Positions 29,593 to 44,126 of a stretch of DNA of 64,000 bases are shown here, one piece after another (the first letter of the stretch is position 1; every line of letters begins with the position of its first letter). The DNA lies in the NCBI GenBank assembly GCA_902575065.1, contig CACGPU010000002.1, forward strand, positions 62,001 to 126,000. The letters run 5' to 3'. The position numbers and the translations under genes were made by a program. The notes below the pieces were generated by a model. That model saw only the letters and a program-made list of their open reading frames with translations. It was not told where the DNA came from and made no database searches. The stretch is from an uncultured Alphaproteobacteria bacterium. Its GTDB lineage: Bacteria; Pseudomonadota; Alphaproteobacteria; HIMB59.

Positions 29593-30702
29593 ATGGATTT
29601 TAGAGTAAGTCGAGAGGCTTTTTTAAGAGTCTTAACTCACGTTAGTTCAATTGTTGACAGTAGATCCACAATTCCAATTCTTTCTAACATTTATATAAAA
29701 TGTGATAATAACCAAATAGAAATTAGATCGACAGATATGGATATTTCCATCAGAGAATTTGTATCAACCGATTCTTCAAAAAATGGCGAAGCAACTGTAA
29801 ACTCAAGAATTTTAACAGATATAATTCGCAAGACAAAAAAAAACTCTATTGTAAAATGTAAATTAGAGGGAAATAGATTAATAATAAATTCTGATAACTC
29901 AGTCTTTGAGTTAAATGCATTAACTGCAGATGAATTCCCGAAATTTGTTCCTTTAGAACAGACAAACTCATTCGAACTAACAATCTCTCAGATTAAAAGG
30001 CTTTTTAATAAAACTAAATTTGCAATATCTGCTGAAGAGACGAGATACTACCTTAATGGTATATACTTCCATACTGTTACTAACGGACCAAAGTCAACTT
30101 TGAGGTGTGTTGCTACTGATGGCCATAGACTTGCTAAAACAGAGCTAGATCTAACAAATGTCATAAATATATCTGGAATTATACTCCCAAGAAAATTTAT
30201 ACTTCAATTAGACCGTATTTTAGGTGATTTTGAAGGTAAGGTTAAAATAATATGTACTGACACTCAAGTGAGTCTAGAAGCAGATAATTTCATTATAATC
30301 AGTAAACTAATAGATGGAACATTTCCAGATTATGAAAAAGTCATACCTGTATCAAATGACAAATTATTACAAGTAGAGGCAGAGCCTTTTTTTAACGCAA
30401 TTGACAGGGTCTCAACTGTTAATCAAGACAAAACACCAACAGTTAAGTTACAATTTGAAAATAATAGCATTAAGATAATGGCCACAAGCACTGACAGTAA
30501 CAAAGGCGATGAAGAGGTTGCAGCAAATTATGCTGCAGATGGTCTTGAAATACTTTTTAATTCCAAATATATATTGGATTTACAAGATGTTGTTGAAGGA
30601 GACACTTTGATTTTAGAGCTATTAAATCAATCATCACCAGTAATAGTAAAGGACCCTAAAGATACAACAAGTTTATTTATTTTAATGCCTATGAGAGTTT
30701 AA
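29593..30702 (+). CDS. dnaN: DNA polymerase III beta subunit
   Basis: Sliding-clamp sequence, RYYLNGIYFH, C-terminal FILMPMRV. Confidence 0.96.
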   Translation: MDFRVSREAFLRVLTHVSSIVDSRSTIPILSNIYIKCDNNQIEIRSTDMDISIREFVSTDSSKNGEATVNSRILTDIIRKTKKNSIVKCKLEGNRLIINSDNSVFELNALTADEFPKFVPLEQTNSFELTISQIKRLFNKTKFAISAEETRYYLNGIYFHTVTNGPKSTLRCVATDGHRLAKTELDLTNVINISGIILPRKFILQLDRILGDFEGKVKIICTDTQVSLEADNFIIISKLIDGTFPDYEKVIPVSNDKLLQVEAEPFFNAIDRVSTVNQDKTPTVKLQFENNSIKIMATSTDSNKGDEEVAANYAADGLEILFNSKYILDLQDVVEGDTLILELLNQSSPVIVKDPKDTTSLFILMPMRV

Positions 30703-34238
<3,536 letters not shown>

Positions 34239-35483
34239 TTGAATAATCAAAAAAACTTTCTTTTTGTTAATTCTTCAGATTTTTTAATTATACGTGCGAT
34301 TGCTTTTGGAGGTCAGGCCGCTACTTTATTTATAACACAGTATTTTTTCGAAATTTCTAAGACTGTAGCTATGAGTTCTTGGATAATAGCTTTTATCTTA
34401 ATGGCTAGTATTCTCTTAGGATTTTATTTAAATAAAGGAGACAAAATTATTTCTGAAAAACAAGTCTTCTTATTTTTATGTTTTGATATTGTTCAAATTT
34501 CAAGTTTGATTGCTTTAAATGGTGGACACACTAATCCTTTTATATTTATCATCTTAGCTCCTATTGCTATCGCAGCATCATATCTTACGATAGAAAGAAT
34601 AATAATTATTTTAAGTTTAGCGTTAGTTTGTTTTGCGTTGATATTTAACTTTTATATTAATCTTCCTTTGTCTGTGCACCCTAATATTAATTTTACATAC
34701 AGCCTAGCCATTATGATTTCTTTATTTATAAGTAGCATTTTTTTAGTTTTTTATCTTTATTACTTTTCCTTAAATTACAAAAGTACCCAAAAGGCATATG
34801 AGCTAGCTAGTAAGCAACTTCAAAATGAAAAAGAGCTTTTAAAAGTTGGAGGTTTAGCAGCTGCAGCTGTTCATGAATTAGGCACACCGCTGAATACCAT
34901 AAATTTAATTGTTGATGATTTAAAAAAAGATCAAAAATTAAAAGATGATTATGGGAAAGATATCAAAACTTTATTATTAGAGTTAGACAGGTGTAAGGAA
35001 ATACTAAAAGAGCTCTCAACAAATCCAGAGTCAAAAGAACTTTCTTCTGAAATTACAAATATGTCACTAGATGCATATGTGCAATCTTTATGTGATCAAT
35101 TTTCAAATAACTATCGAGCTGTAAAATTAGATCATAGATCTGATGAAAATTCTAAAAATATCAACATTAAAATCACACCCGAACTAAACATAGCGATGAA
35201 TAATATTATAAAAAATGCCATAAGCTTCGCTTATAGACAAATATTAGTAATCTCAGAGACATCGAAAAATTCTTATTCAATTAAAATCAAAGATGATGGT
35301 CCGGGTTTTGATAAGAAGTTTATAGCTAATTTTGGAAAACCATTCTATTCTAGCAGACCTGAAAAAGGGGTAAATATGGGTCTTGGCCTATTCATAACAA
35401 AACAAATGATTGAAAATCTAAATGGTGAAATATTAGTACAAAGTAATGATGGAGCTGAAGTAACTTTAACATGGCGGATTTAG
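34239..35483 (+). CDS. regB: redox sensor histidine kinase RegB/PrrB/ActS
   Basis: Heptad GGHTNPF, AAAAVHELGTPLNTI H-box, retained Cys in LDRCKEIL; adjacent regA. Confidence 0.9.
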   Translation: MNNQKNFLFVNSSDFLIIRAIAFGGQAATLFITQYFFEISKTVAMSSWIIAFILMASILLGFYLNKGDKIISEKQVFLFLCFDIVQISSLIALNGGHTNPFIFIILAPIAIAASYLTIERIIIILSLALVCFALIFNFYINLPLSVHPNINFTYSLAIMISLFISSIFLVFYLYYFSLNYKSTQKAYELASKQLQNEKELLKVGGLAAAAVHELGTPLNTINLIVDDLKKDQKLKDDYGKDIKTLLLELDRCKEILKELSTNPESKELSSEITNMSLDAYVQSLCDQFSNNYRAVKLDHRSDENSKNINIKITPELNIAMNNIIKNAISFAYRQILVISETSKNSYSIKIKDDGPGFDKKFIANFGKPFYSSRPEKGVNMGLGLFITKQMIENLNGEILVQSNDGAEVTLTWRI

Positions 35484-36031
35484 AGCAAAACACATTAAAT
35501 AAAGATAAAACGCTTTTTATTATTGAAGATGATAAACCCTTTCGTGAGCGTTTGACCACCTCATTTCAACGTAAAGATTTCACGGTAACAGCAGCAGCTT
35601 CAAAAAAAGAAGCTTTAGATGTTTTAGCTGGAAACAATTTTAATTATGCCATAGTTGATCTTCGTTTAGGAGATGGTTCAGGGCTTGATGTTATTAAGGT
35701 GATCAAGGAGCAAAATCCAGAATGTAGAACAGTAATGTTGACAAGTTATGGCAACATAGCTACAGCTGTATCCTCTGTCAAATTGGGTGCTGATGACTAT
35801 TTAACCAAACCTGCAAATATAGATGATATCGAAAAATCATTAATGTCTGCCACCGCTACATCCTTGCCCCCACCACCTGAGAATCCAATGTCTGCTGACA
35901 GAATAAGATGGGAACATATTCAAAGAGTTTTTACACAGTGTAACCGTAATGTATCTGAAACTGCTAGAAGATTAAAAATGCACAGAAGAACTCTTCAAAG
36001 AATTTTAAATAAGCACGCACCTAAAGAATAG
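35471..36031 (+). CDS. regA: response regulator RegA/PrrA/ActR
   Basis: REC plus Fis HTH (ETARRLKMHRRTLQRILNKHAP). Confidence 0.93.
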   Translation: MADLEQNTLNKDKTLFIIEDDKPFRERLTTSFQRKDFTVTAAASKKEALDVLAGNNFNYAIVDLRLGDGSGLDVIKVIKEQNPECRTVMLTSYGNIATAVSSVKLGADDYLTKPANIDDIEKSLMSATATSLPPPPENPMSADRIRWEHIQRVFTQCNRNVSETARRLKMHRRTLQRILNKHAPKE

Positions 36032-36063
36032 AAACTCACTACATTCTTTGTTATTCTGCTTGA

Positions 36064-38742
36064 ATGTCTAAGCCAAGACTAATACTTGTTGATGGTTCCG
36101 GATATATTTTCCGAGCTTATTACGCCTTACCACCAATGAATAATTCTAATGGCATCCCCACAAATGCAGTTTATGGGTTTTGCAATATGATGCTTAGACT
36201 TATTGAAGAGCATCCAAATGACAAGATACTAATCATTCTTGATGCAGGAAGGAATACTTTTCGAAATACTTTATTTCCAGAATACAAAGCAAATCGTGGC
36301 GAGGCACCAGAAGATTTGATTCCTCAATTTACTATTATTCGTGAAGCTATTGATGCGTTTGGTTTAGATGTTATTGAAAAAAAAGACTTTGAGGCCGATG
36401 ATGTCATAGCAAGTTACGTTAAATATGGTGAAGACAATAAGATACCCACCACAGTATTTAGTTCAGACAAAGACCTTTTTCAACTTTTATCAGCTAATAA
36501 TCGCATCATGGATCCAATGAAAAATATTGAAATTGATGAAGCAAAGGTAATGGAAAAATTTGGTGTTGGCCCTGACAAGATTACAGACGTACAAGCTTTA
36601 ATTGGTGATAGTGTTGATAATATTCCTGGCGTCCCTGGCATCGGACCAAAAACAGCCTCTAAATTAATTAATGAATTTGGTTCTTTTGAGGGCCTTCTGG
36701 CAAATAAAGAGAAAATATCAAATGAAAGAATTAAAAATCTTATACATGACCATGAGGAAAAAGCAAAAATAAGCCACCAACTAGTCATTTTAAAAAATGA
36801 TCTTGAACTACCTATAACAATCGAAAAGTTAAAAGGCTTTGAAGACTCACCAAAACTTAATGACTTTTTCAAAAAATATGAATTTAAATCATTAGTTAGA
36901 AACAGCGCTCATGAAACAAAACCGCATGCGGCAAAAAAAAACTTAGAATTTAAATCACTTATTAAGACAAAAGATATAATCGAATATCTTAAGTCTCTTC
37001 AATCTGAAAAAACTTTAGCGATAGATTTAGAGACAGATAGTTTAGACGTCAATGAAGCAAATATCATTGGCATTTCATTATCTAATGCACAGCAAGCTTA
37101 TTACCTACCTTTTAAATCACCTGAAAATGAAATATCTGAGACAGATCAAAAAAAAATATTAAAAGAGCTGAATTTATTATGTGAAGATCCTTCAATTTTA
37201 AAGATTTTTCATAATGCTAAATACGATAGTGTTATTTTAAAACGCTTTAAGGTAAATACTATTTCTTTTCAAGATACATTATTAATGTCTTTTTTTGTCA
37301 ATAACGGCTTAACAAAACATAATCTTGAGGATTTGTATTATTATTATTTTGGAGAAGAAAAAGAAAAATTTAAAGATGTCATTAAAAATGAATCTAAAAG
37401 AAATTATAAAGATTTTTCTGAAGTGCCTTTACAGTCTGCAACAAATTACGCTGCCCATGATGCTTATGCCACCTATAAATTATATGAGACATTACACGAT
37501 CAAATATTAGATGCCCCCGATAGTTATATTTATTTTGATATCGATAAAAAATTAAGCTTAGTCCTTCAACAGGTTGAAAACAATGGTTGTAAGATTGATC
37601 TTAAATTTTTAACAAAACTTGAAAAAGATCTAAATAAAGAAATTGAAAAAATTGAACAGAAAATTTTCAAAATCGCGGGTGAGGAGTTCAATATTGGTTC
37701 GCCAAAGCAACTTACTGAAATCTTCAAGAAACTTGATGTGAAGGTAACAAAAAAAACAAAAGCAGGAGATTTTCAAACTAATGTCAAAGTCTTAGAACAA
37801 TTAGAGTCTGAGGGAGTAGAGATTGCCTCACATATTTTACAATGGCGTCAATACTCTAAGCTCGTGTCGACCTATACATCTTCTTTAGCTGAACATGCTG
37901 ATAATAACGACCGTGTTCACAGTACATTTAATATTGCAGCAACTATTACGGGTAGATTAAGTTCATCTGAGCCTAATTTACAAAATATCCCTATTAGAAC
38001 TGAGATCGGAAAGAAAATTAGAACAGCATTTATTGCGGAAAAAGATCATGAGTTATATAGCTTCGATTACTCCCAAATCGAACTTCGTGTGCTTTGTGAA
38101 GCTTGCGAAGACCCTAATTTATTAAAGGCTTTTCAAGAAGATCAAGATATTCATCAAAGTACAGGCCAATTAGTTTTTAACAAAAAAACAATTAATGCTA
38201 ATGATCGAAGAATGGCCAAGATTATTAATTTTGGAATAATCTATGGAATTAGCCAATATGGTTTAGCTAAACAGTTAGGTGTTAGCAATGCTGAAGCAAA
38301 GCTTTTCATAGATAACTATTTTCAAAAATTTCCAAACATTAGTAACTTTATGAAATCAACTACCGAAAAAGCAAAAAAACTAGGCTACGTTGAAAACCTT
38401 TTTGGAAGAAAGTCTCACATTAAAGACATCAATGCTAAAAATTTTATGCTCCGATCTTTTGCAGAAAGACAAGCTATCAATGCACCTATTCAAGGCACAG
38501 CATCTGAGTTAATTAAAATTGCAATGTTGGATATTCATAGCTATTTAGAGAAAAATAAATGTAAATCTAAAATGACATCACAAGTCCATGATGAGCTTTT
38601 ATTTGAAATTCATAAAAAAGAAAAAGATATTATTCCACAAATAACTAAGTTGATGGAAACATCACATCAAAAATACAAATCTTTTAAAACCCCTATAAAA
38701 GTCGACTTCGGTGGTGGCTTGAACTGGGGATTAGCTCACTAG
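36064..38742 (+). CDS. polA: DNA polymerase I
   Basis: 5'-3' exo, 3'-5' exo (AIDLETDSLD) and polymerase (DYSQIELRVL) domains. Confidence 0.97.
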   Translation: MSKPRLILVDGSGYIFRAYYALPPMNNSNGIPTNAVYGFCNMMLRLIEEHPNDKILIILDAGRNTFRNTLFPEYKANRGEAPEDLIPQFTIIREAIDAFGLDVIEKKDFEADDVIASYVKYGEDNKIPTTVFSSDKDLFQLLSANNRIMDPMKNIEIDEAKVMEKFGVGPDKITDVQALIGDSVDNIPGVPGIGPKTASKLINEFGSFEGLLANKEKISNERIKNLIHDHEEKAKISHQLVILKNDLELPITIEKLKGFEDSPKLNDFFKKYEFKSLVRNSAHETKPHAAKKNLEFKSLIKTKDIIEYLKSLQSEKTLAIDLETDSLDVNEANIIGISLSNAQQAYYLPFKSPENEISETDQKKILKELNLLCEDPSILKIFHNAKYDSVILKRFKVNTISFQDTLLMSFFVNNGLTKHNLEDLYYYYFGEEKEKFKDVIKNESKRNYKDFSEVPLQSATNYAAHDAYATYKLYETLHDQILDAPDSYIYFDIDKKLSLVLQQVENNGCKIDLKFLTKLEKDLNKEIEKIEQKIFKIAGEEFNIGSPKQLTEIFKKLDVKVTKKTKAGDFQTNVKVLEQLESEGVEIASHILQWRQYSKLVSTYTSSLAEHADNNDRVHSTFNIAATITGRLSSSEPNLQNIPIRTEIGKKIRTAFIAEKDHELYSFDYSQIELRVLCEACEDPNLLKAFQEDQDIHQSTGQLVFNKKTINANDRRMAKIINFGIIYGISQYGLAKQLGVSNAEAKLFIDNYFQKFPNISNFMKSTTEKAKKLGYVENLFGRKSHIKDINAKNFMLRSFAERQAINAPIQGTASELIKIAMLDIHSYLEKNKCKSKMTSQVHDELLFEIHKKEKDIIPQITKLMETSHQKYKSFKTPIKVDFGGGLNWGLAH

Positions 38743-38748
38743 TTAAAA

Positions 38749-38988
38749 CTAAAAATCATCGTCAGGTTTATTAAATGCCATCCAACGTTCTAGCTCATGG
38801 TAGCCACCAATTTTCTCACCGTTAATAATGATTTGGGGAAATGTTTTGGCAGTTGGAAATATTTCAAAAAACTGATCACGGCTGTAATCCTCATCAAGCA
38901 TTAATACTTGGGGGTTATGTGAGGATAAAACTGCCTTGGCTTTAGTACAAAAAATACAGTTGTCTTTACTATAAATTTTGACTTCCAC
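38749..38988 (-). CDS. glutaredoxin
   Basis: YSKDNCIFCTKAK; FPQIIINGEKIGGY; downstream of nrdB. Confidence 0.9.
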   Translation of the reverse strand: MEVKIYSKDNCIFCTKAKAVLSSHNPQVLMLDEDYSRDQFFEIFPTAKTFPQIIINGEKIGGYHELERWMAFNKPDDDF

Positions 38989-39978
38989 TTAGAAAGACTC
39001 GTCAAAAGACAAAGAACGATCTGTTGGACGCTGGTATTCAGATACCCTTTTCTCGAAGAAATTAGTCACGTTTTGAACATCAAGAGCTCTCATGAAATCA
39101 AATGGATTTTCGGTATTAAATACCCTTTCAAATCCAAAAAGATCAGCAATTCGATCTGAAACAGCTTCAATATACATACACATCATTTCCTTGTTCATAC
39201 CAATGAGATCAACAGGAAGTGCGTCAGTAACAAACTCTTTTTCAAACTCTACCGCTTCTCTCACTATTTCTTCGAACTCAGACTGTGCGACAGGACCAGG
39301 TATTAAATCCATCGATTTAATATCCTCATCTGACAAGGTTCCTTTGTTAAACTTTTCACTTAATGTTTTAAACATCAAAGCTGAGAAACTAAAGTGCATT
39401 CCTTCATCTCTAGCTATCCAGTCATTTGATAAGGCTAAGCCTGGAAGTAAACCTCTTTTTCTAAAATAATAAATGGCACAAAAGGATCCAGCAAAAAATA
39501 ACCCTTCAACTAAACCAAAGGCGATTAAGCGTGTTAATAAATTTTGATTCCCATTCAGCCATTTTGAAACCCACTGTGCTTTTTTATTAATACAAGGAAC
39601 GTTTTGAATAGCAGAAAATAGCTTATCTTTTTCTGTTGGGTCCTCTACATAAGCTTCAATTTGTAAACCATACATTTCTGCGTGAATAGACTCATTCAGC
39701 ATTTGCATGGTGATAAACAATCGAGACTCAGGAATTAAAATCTCATTATAAAATCTGGATGCTAGATTTTCATTTATCATTGCCTCTGAATTTGCAAAAA
39801 ATGCAAGCACATGTTTAATAAAATGTATTTCTCCTTCTCCTAGAGTTTTTAGATCTCTTAAATCATCTTGAAGAGACACCTCCTCAGGTGTCCAAAATGC
39901 TTGAACGTGTTGCTTGTAACGATCGAAAATTTCTTGGTGTTGTATAGGGAAAATTGATTTGCATCCTTTAGATATCAT
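38989..39978 (-). CDS. nrdB: class I ribonucleotide reductase small subunit
   Basis: HVLAFFANSEAMINENL, NESIHAEMYGLQ carrying ligand and Tyr motif. Confidence 0.95.
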   Translation of the reverse strand: MISKGCKSIFPIQHQEIFDRYKQHVQAFWTPEEVSLQDDLRDLKTLGEGEIHFIKHVLAFFANSEAMINENLASRFYNEILIPESRLFITMQMLNESIHAEMYGLQIEAYVEDPTEKDKLFSAIQNVPCINKKAQWVSKWLNGNQNLLTRLIAFGLVEGLFFAGSFCAIYYFRKRGLLPGLALSNDWIARDEGMHFSFSALMFKTLSEKFNKGTLSDEDIKSMDLIPGPVAQSEFEEIVREAVEFEKEFVTDALPVDLIGMNKEMMCMYIEAVSDRIADLFGFERVFNTENPFDFMRALDVQNVTNFFEKRVSEYQRPTDRSLSFDESF

Positions 39979-40011
39979 GACTTGCTCCTTAAATTAAATT
40001 GATTGAAAATC

Positions 40012-42762
40012 TTACGCACTACATGTTACACAATCTTCTGGTTCATTAGATTGCGCCTCTTTGACATAAGACTCTTTTGCTTTTTTTTCAGAAGACACCG
40101 TTACTTTAACTGCGTCTACGGCTGATCGGCTTCGCAGGTAATACATGCCTGTTTTTAAGCCTTTTTTCCATGCATACATGTGCATGGAGTTTACTTTTCC
40201 AAAAGTAGGTGTTGCCAACCATAAGTTCATGGATTGGGTTTGGTCAATAAATGGCGCTCTATCAGCTGCCATATCTATAACTGTTTTTTGAGATGTTTCC
40301 CAAACAGTTTTATAAACATCTTTTAAGTCTTCAGGAAATCCTTCAATATTTTGTACAGAACCATTTTCCAAAATAATTTGATCACGTAATTCTTTGCTCC
40401 ATAAGTTTCTCTTCATAAGTTCTTTAACAAGGTGACGATTTACTAATAAAAATTCACCTGAGAGAGTTTGTCTTTTATAAATGTTTGATGTTTGTACTTG
40501 GAACGTTTCAGTATTTCCTAGGATAATACCAGTGGAGGCTGTAGGCATACATGCAGTGGTCAAAGAGTTTCGAACACCATGCTTTTGGATTTTCTCCATT
40601 AATCCCTTCCAGTCCCACATACTTGACGGTTTAACACCCCAAAGATCAAATTGGAATTTCCCTTCAGATAGAGGGGAACCTTTAAAAGTAGAGTAAGGCC
40701 CCTTATCAGCAGCAAGTTCCATTGATGCTTCTAAAGCTCCAAAATAAATTGTCTCAAAAATTTGTTTATTAATTATTTGCGCTTGAACAGAGTCATAAGG
40801 GATATTCATTTTAAAATAAACATCTGCTAAACCCTGTATACCAAGACCAATAGGACGGTGACGACTATTTGAGTTTTCAGTTTTATTAGTAGGATAGAAA
40901 TTTATATCAATAACTTGATCTAAATTCTTAGTCGCCAGTTTTGCAACTTGATATAAGTTTTGATAATCAAATTTACTTTCGTCAGTTACAAATTTTGGTA
41001 ATGCAATTGACGCAAGATTACAAACAGCAGTTTCATCTTTTTCAGAATACTCCACTATCTCTGCACAGAGATTAGAAGATTTAATGACACCAATATTTTT
41101 TTGGTTAGACTTATTATTAACAGCATCTTTGTAAAGCATGTATGGCTGACCAGTTTCAATTTGGGCTTCGATGATTTTAGACATTAAAGCTCTTGCCTTT
41201 ATTCTTTTTAAGTCAGGCATTTCATTTTCATATTTTGTATAAAGATCAACAAACTCCTTGCCATATGTATCCGATAAACCAGGGCACTCGTGTTCACTCA
41301 TTAGAGTCCATTCGGCATCTTCTTCGACTCTTTCCATAAATAAATCAGGGATCCATAAGGCATAGAATAAGTCTCTGGCTCTAAATTCTTCAGCTCCAGT
41401 ATTTTTTCTAAGCTCTAAAAAAGCTTCAATATCCGCATGCCATGGCTCTAAATAGACAGCAAAAGAGCCTTTTCTTTTACCTCCACCCTGATCAACAGAC
41501 CTTGCTGTTTCATTAAAAATTTTAAGAAAAGGTATCAATCCATTAGACTTACCATTGGTTGACTTAATACGGCTACCGCCACCTCTGATGTTATGAGCAT
41601 GAAGTCCAATGCCACCAGCGGTTTTTGAAATTAAAGCACAGTCTTTTACAGTATTAAAAATTCCTTCGATAGAGTCATCTTCCATTCCAATAAGAAAACA
41701 GGACGACAATTGTTGCATCTTCAAACCACTGTTAAATAGAGTGGGAGTTGCGTGTGTGTAGAAACCCTGAGATAGGCTGTCATAAGTTTTCTTGACCTGA
41801 TAAAAATCAAACTTATCTCCGGACACACATAAAGCGACTCTCATCCATAAATCCTGAGGTCTTTCTGCTGTTTTATTGTTTGATTGTAAAAGATAAGCTC
41901 TGAACAAAGTAGTCAATGCAAAATAATCAAAGTAGTAATCACGATCGTAGTCAATAATTTTTTCAATCTCTTCAGCATTAGCTTTTACTTTTTCATAATA
42001 TTCATCGCGCAATAAACCATCCTCATAAAGATTTTTTGTTGCAATAATAAAACCTGGTGTTTCTTTATGTAGAGCATTAGCTTTAATCCTCCCAGCTAGA
42101 TACGAGTAATCGGGATGTTCTACTGTCAGAGCAGCAGCTGTTTCTGCTAAGTAAGTGTCAATTTCATTTGTTGTGATACCATCGTAAAGACCTTGAATTG
42201 CCTTTTGAGCTATTGTAATGGGATCTATCTCTAAACCGTTTGACAAAATAGAGATACGATTTGTAATTTTTTCTAAAGAGATATCCTCTTTGTTACCATC
42301 TCTTTTGGTAACAGCCATTGTGGATACTTTGGCACCAATTTGTTCATTCAGTTGAGCAGTCTTATAACGTTGGTTAGCTCTTTGTTCTCTGTAGAGTACA
42401 TAGGCGCGAGCTACTTTATGATGCTCACCTCTCATGAGGGCCAATTCCACTTGGTCTTGGATATCCTCGATATGAATCATATCACCGTTTGCAATACGTC
42501 TAGTTAGAGCCGCGGTGACTGTTTCAGTTAACACTGAAACATTTTTGTCAATTTGTTTGCTATCACGAAGATCAGTTTGTGCCAAAAATGCTTTTCTTAT
42601 AGCATTTGCAATTTTGTCAGATTTAAAAGGTGTTATAGATCCATCACGCCTTACAACACTGAGACTTAGCAAGTTTATTTCTTCGTTTTGCTTATTTATA
42701 ACTGTGTTTTTTGTTGAATTTTCAAGTGATTCTGCGTTATTTGTTTCCATTCTTCCTACCAA
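40012..42762 (-). CDS. nrdA: class I ribonucleotide reductase large subunit
   Basis: ATP-cone, QLSSCFL, NLCAEI, PTASTG. Confidence 0.96.
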   Translation of the reverse strand: MVGRMETNNAESLENSTKNTVINKQNEEINLLSLSVVRRDGSITPFKSDKIANAIRKAFLAQTDLRDSKQIDKNVSVLTETVTAALTRRIANGDMIHIEDIQDQVELALMRGEHHKVARAYVLYREQRANQRYKTAQLNEQIGAKVSTMAVTKRDGNKEDISLEKITNRISILSNGLEIDPITIAQKAIQGLYDGITTNEIDTYLAETAAALTVEHPDYSYLAGRIKANALHKETPGFIIATKNLYEDGLLRDEYYEKVKANAEEIEKIIDYDRDYYFDYFALTTLFRAYLLQSNNKTAERPQDLWMRVALCVSGDKFDFYQVKKTYDSLSQGFYTHATPTLFNSGLKMQQLSSCFLIGMEDDSIEGIFNTVKDCALISKTAGGIGLHAHNIRGGGSRIKSTNGKSNGLIPFLKIFNETARSVDQGGGKRKGSFAVYLEPWHADIEAFLELRKNTGAEEFRARDLFYALWIPDLFMERVEEDAEWTLMSEHECPGLSDTYGKEFVDLYTKYENEMPDLKRIKARALMSKIIEAQIETGQPYMLYKDAVNNKSNQKNIGVIKSSNLCAEIVEYSEKDETAVCNLASIALPKFVTDESKFDYQNLYQVAKLATKNLDQVIDINFYPTNKTENSNSRHRPIGLGIQGLADVYFKMNIPYDSVQAQIINKQIFETIYFGALEASMELAADKGPYSTFKGSPLSEGKFQFDLWGVKPSSMWDWKGLMEKIQKHGVRNSLTTACMPTASTGIILGNTETFQVQTSNIYKRQTLSGEFLLVNRHLVKELMKRNLWSKELRDQIILENGSVQNIEGFPEDLKDVYKTVWETSQKTVIDMAADRAPFIDQTQSMNLWLATPTFGKVNSMHMYAWKKGLKTGMYYLRSRSAVDAVKVTVSSEKKAKESYVKEAQSNEPEDCVTCSA

Positions 42763-42786
42763 GTTTAAGTGTACTTTTTTGAATAA

Positions 42787-42834
42787 TCACTAGATGTAGT
42801 GTTTATTGCCTAGTGACTATACAATCTATAGACA
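42787..42834 (-). promoter_or_regulatory. tandem NrdR-box-like elements upstream of nrdA
   Basis: TCACTAGATGTAGTGT (42787-42802) and degenerate ATACAATCTATAGACA (42819-42834), centres 32 bp apart. Confidence 0.65.
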
Positions 42835-43117
42835 ATCTTAGTCAATTTATTTTGTATTAAATTCTGAAAAGCCAATAAATTCAATTGGAAATTAAAGATT
42901 CAATTAACAAGTAATTTGAAAATATTCACAGGTTTTTATCAAATTTTCCAAAACTACGAATATCTCTTAAAAAATATTATTTAGGTCCATTTTTAATAGC
43001 CCTAATTCTGACCTGATTCGCATTTTGCACATCAAAAACAATTCACATTTATGTTCAACTTTCATAAGAAATTCAGGATTTTTTAATAGATCTCTGTTTA
43101 AAATCCCTTACTTTCAT

Positions 43118-44071
43118 GTGGTGAAAAAAATTCTAGGGGTAGGGACTGCTTTGGTTGATGTCATATGCCAGGTAGAGGACAGTGTCATCAATAATCTGAA
43201 ATTAACTAAAGGCTCTATGACATTGATTGAGGAGTCTCAAATTAAGGAAATTAGGTCAAATTTCGATAATCCATTAATTACTTCGGGTGGGTCAGTATGT
43301 AATACTATCCATGAATTAAACTTTGGCTCTCATGAGGCAAGTTTTTACGGCAAGGTCAATGATGATGAGTATGGAAATGCTTTTGTTCAAGATTTACAAA
43401 AAGAAAATATCTCGTTTAAAGGTGTCTCCAATAAAACAGATCTTCCAACTGGCTGCTGTAATATTTTAGTTTCACCCGATGGTGAAAGAACAATGGCTAC
43501 ACACATAGGAATAGGTTCACAATTAAATCCAGACGAAGTTAATGAGGATATACTCAATTCAATTGATCATGTGTACATGGAGTCATATCTTTGGGATCAT
43601 GAACTAACAAAAAAAACACTCAAAAAATTTTCAGATATTGCAAAATCAAAAAACATAGAAATATCTCTTTCATTGTCAGACCCTTTTTGTGTTGATCGAC
43701 ACAGAGATGAATTAAAAAATTTTATAACTGATAATGTAGATTTAGTTTTTTGTAATTTTGATGAAGCAAAGATGTTTACACAATCTGATTCAATGGCAGA
43801 TGTGAGTTCTTTTTTTAAAAATTTTGGAAAAAAAATTGTTATGACCTCTGGTGCTGAGGGTGCATATTATTTTTTTGAAGACGATGTAAAACATCAATCT
43901 GCTCAAAAAATAGAAAATGTTTTGGACACAACAGGTGCTGGAGATAATTTTGCTGCAGGATTTTTAGATTTTTACTTATCTGGAAAACCTGTCGATGAAG
44001 CGCTTAAAAATGGTAATAGAAAGGCTGAAGAAGTTATTCAGCAGCTGGGACCAAGGATAAAAAGAGCTTGA
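43118..44071 (+). CDS. PfkB-family carbohydrate kinase (adenosine kinase-like)
   Basis: SGGSVCNTIHELNFG, DTTGAGDNFAAGFL; ahcY neighbour; start taken at GTG 43118/43121. Confidence 0.88.
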   Translation: MVKKILGVGTALVDVICQVEDSVINNLKLTKGSMTLIEESQIKEIRSNFDNPLITSGGSVCNTIHELNFGSHEASFYGKVNDDEYGNAFVQDLQKENISFKGVSNKTDLPTGCCNILVSPDGERTMATHIGIGSQLNPDEVNEDILNSIDHVYMESYLWDHELTKKTLKKFSDIAKSKNIEISLSLSDPFCVDRHRDELKNFITDNVDLVFCNFDEAKMFTQSDSMADVSSFFKNFGKKIVMTSGAEGAYYFFEDDVKHQSAQKIENVLDTTGAGDNFAAGFLDFYLSGKPVDEALKNGNRKAEEVIQQLGPRIKRA

Positions 44072-44126
44072 TAATGAAGAATAAATCATATTTTATTTTA
44101 AATAGTCTATCTAAAAGGAGGGTTAA

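Noticed and set aside
37325-37510. Out-of-frame 61-aa ORF inside polA
   Set aside because: Lysine/isoleucine-rich low-complexity frame in AT-rich DNA; polA frame is intact through this region
43025-43117. N-terminal extension of the PfkB kinase ORF (MHIKNNSHLCST...)
   Set aside because: Kinase homology begins at VKKILGVGTALVD; GTG at 43118/43121 is a better start, leaving a real intergenic region for promoters
44072-44126. SAH/SAM riboswitch upstream of ahcY or metK
   Set aside because: Upstream spaces are short and lack conserved riboswitch cores; only a strong AAGGAGG ribosome-binding site is visible before ahcY
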